From assembly GCA_964439265.1 (NCBI GenBank), contig CAYTOA010000017.1, forward strand, positions 9,227 through 73,226: a DNA stretch of 64,000 nt. The letters are read 5' to 3'. The notes beneath the pieces are model-generated. The model saw nothing but the letters and a program-made list of their open reading frames with translations, made no database searches and had not been told where the DNA came from. The DNA is from JAGVPT01 sp964439265 (GTDB taxonomy: Bacteria; Bacteroidota; Ignavibacteria; UBA10030; UBA8401). This document shows positions 63,279 through 64,000 of this stretch, in pieces. The translations under genes and the position numbers were made by a program. The number at the start of each line of letters is the position of its first letter. Position 1 is the first letter of the stretch.

Positions 63279-64000
63279 ATGCCTATTGGTACTTCGTATA
63301 GCACGAGGAAAAAAGCATGGGTTCTTCTCGTTGTCATGTTGATCGTATCACGGACTATGTTCGGTCAGGGGTCGGGTACTGTTAAGGGGCACGTTTCAGA
63401 TAAAGAAACCGGCGAGGTGCTCGTCGGGGCGAATGTGGTTGTTGTGAGTACGAGTTTAGGGGCTGTCGCAGATGTTGATGGAATTTTTGTTATTCACGGC
63501 GTTCCGGCAGGCAAACGGACGTTGAAAATATCCTACCTTGGGTATCAATCGACAACTGTTGATGTCACCGTGACGGAAAGTGCGGCGTTAGAAGTGAACA
63601 TTCATTTGTCGGCCCAGGCACTCACCGGCGAGACAGTAGTGATAACGGCACAGGCGAAGGGGCAGGAATCGGCGATCAACGAACAGCTTGCATCGAATAC
63701 GATCTCTAATATTGTTGCCGCCGACCGTATCAAAGAATTACCGGATGCAAATGCCGCCGAGTCGATAGGACGTTTGCCCGGCATCTCGATTGACCGCTAT
63801 AACGGTGAGGCAACCTCGGTCGCAATTCGTGGACTTGCTCCCAAGTACAACACGGTCACCGTTAACGGCGTGGCGCTTCCGGCAACAAATAACGACGACA
63901 GGAGCGTTGACCTTTCTCTTATCTCATCGAATATCCTTGACGGTATCGAGGTGAAGAAGGCAAATACGCCGGATATGGATGCCGATGCGCTCGGAGGCAC
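63279..64000 (+). CDS. TonB-dependent receptor with carboxypeptidase-like N-terminal domain, 3' truncated
   Basis: The frame is open from the ATG at 63279, preceded by TTGGAGAAAAAA, to the window end, giving 240 residues. A signal peptide (WVLLVVMLIVSRTMFGQ) is followed by a CarboxypepD_reg-like domain (GHVSDKETGEVLVGANVVVV, VPAGKRTLKISYLGYQST) and then the plug domain (LPDANAAESIGRLPGISIDR, SVAIRGLAPKYNTVTVNGV, GIEVKKANTPDMDADALGG). This is the layout of outer-membrane receptors that import oligosaccharides using TonB energy. The barrel lies outside the window, so the substrate and the presence of a SusD partner cannot be judged. Confidence 0.93.
   Translation, partial: MPIGTSYSTRKKAWVLLVVMLIVSRTMFGQGSGTVKGHVSDKETGEVLVGANVVVVSTSLGAVADVDGIFVIHGVPAGKRTLKISYLGYQSTTVDVTVTESAALEVNIHLSAQALTGETVVITAQAKGQESAINEQLASNTISNIVAADRIKELPDANAAESIGRLPGISIDRYNGEATSVAIRGLAPKYNTVTVNGVALPATNNDDRSVDLSLISSNILDGIEVKKANTPDMDADALGG

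Overview
The window looks like a chromosomal scaffold from the Bacteroidota/Ignavibacteriota side of the bacteria (a Chlorobi/Ignavibacteria-like member is my best guess). The reasons are: two secreted proteins that end in type IX secretion sorting domains with the NYPNPFNP-type motif, a TonB-dependent receptor with a carboxypeptidase-like N-terminal domain, one upstream element that fits the Bacteroidota TTG/TAnnTTTG promoter, and many intergenic palindromic repeats of kinds common in environmental Bacteroidota-like genomes. A run of exactly 100 N at 53860-53959 shows that this is a scaffolded draft or metagenome assembly.

Almost the whole window is a hemicellulose and pectin utilisation region. 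Region 1 (1-11823) holds a truncated GH35-like enzyme, a sialate-O-acetylesterase-like esterase, a GH105 unsaturated glucuronyl/galacturonyl hydrolase, an ExuT-like hexuronate transporter, a GH51 arabinofuranosidase with PA14, a CE2-type esterase and a GH31 alpha-xylosidase-like enzyme with PA14. Region 2 (12036-18475) is a seven-gene minus-strand operon: TPR protein, ABC ATPase, FtsX-type permease, LolA-like carrier, outer-membrane barrel, LytS-type kinase and LytTR regulator. Region 3 (19197-22673) has a GH94 cellobiose phosphorylase and a PPK2 polyphosphate kinase. Region 4 (22739-31687) has two membrane glycosyltransferases flanking a GH5 mannanase, a GH26 mannanase and a GH28 enzyme, and ends with a second CE2 esterase.

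Region 5 (32072-39941) is the most striking: a lipoprotein that fuses an AGE-family epimerase domain to a GH26 mannanase domain, followed by a GPH-type sugar symporter, a GH130 mannoside phosphorylase and a second GH94 phosphorylase. Region 6 (40234-46998) has a sugar dehydrogenase and an SMP-30 lactonase, both with type IX sorting domains, then an SDR, a Y1 transposase beside a perfect 52-bp palindrome, a TIM-barrel isomerase and a GH5. Region 7 (47177-52529) is a galactose operon: SSS symporter, small membrane protein, galK, galT and GH27 alpha-galactosidase. Region 8 (52660-60396) has a broken paralogue tail, a GH5-Fn3 enzyme split by the assembly gap, a stand-alone AGE epimerase, a GH130 mannosylglucose phosphorylase and another SSS symporter. 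The window ends with a second sialate-O-acetylesterase-like gene and the 5' part of a TonB-dependent receptor.

Together the genes describe galactomannan/glucomannan breakdown. Mannanases (GH5, GH26) and GH27 cut and debranch the polymer. Mannobiose is epimerised at C2 by AGE enzymes. GH130 and GH94 phosphorylases split the disaccharides with phosphate, and GalK/GalT handle the released galactose. Arabinofuranosidase, alpha-xylosidase, esterases and the GH105/ExuT pair add arabinoxylan, xyloglucan and pectin side-chain handling. Functions are assigned from motifs and recalled family features; no database search was run.
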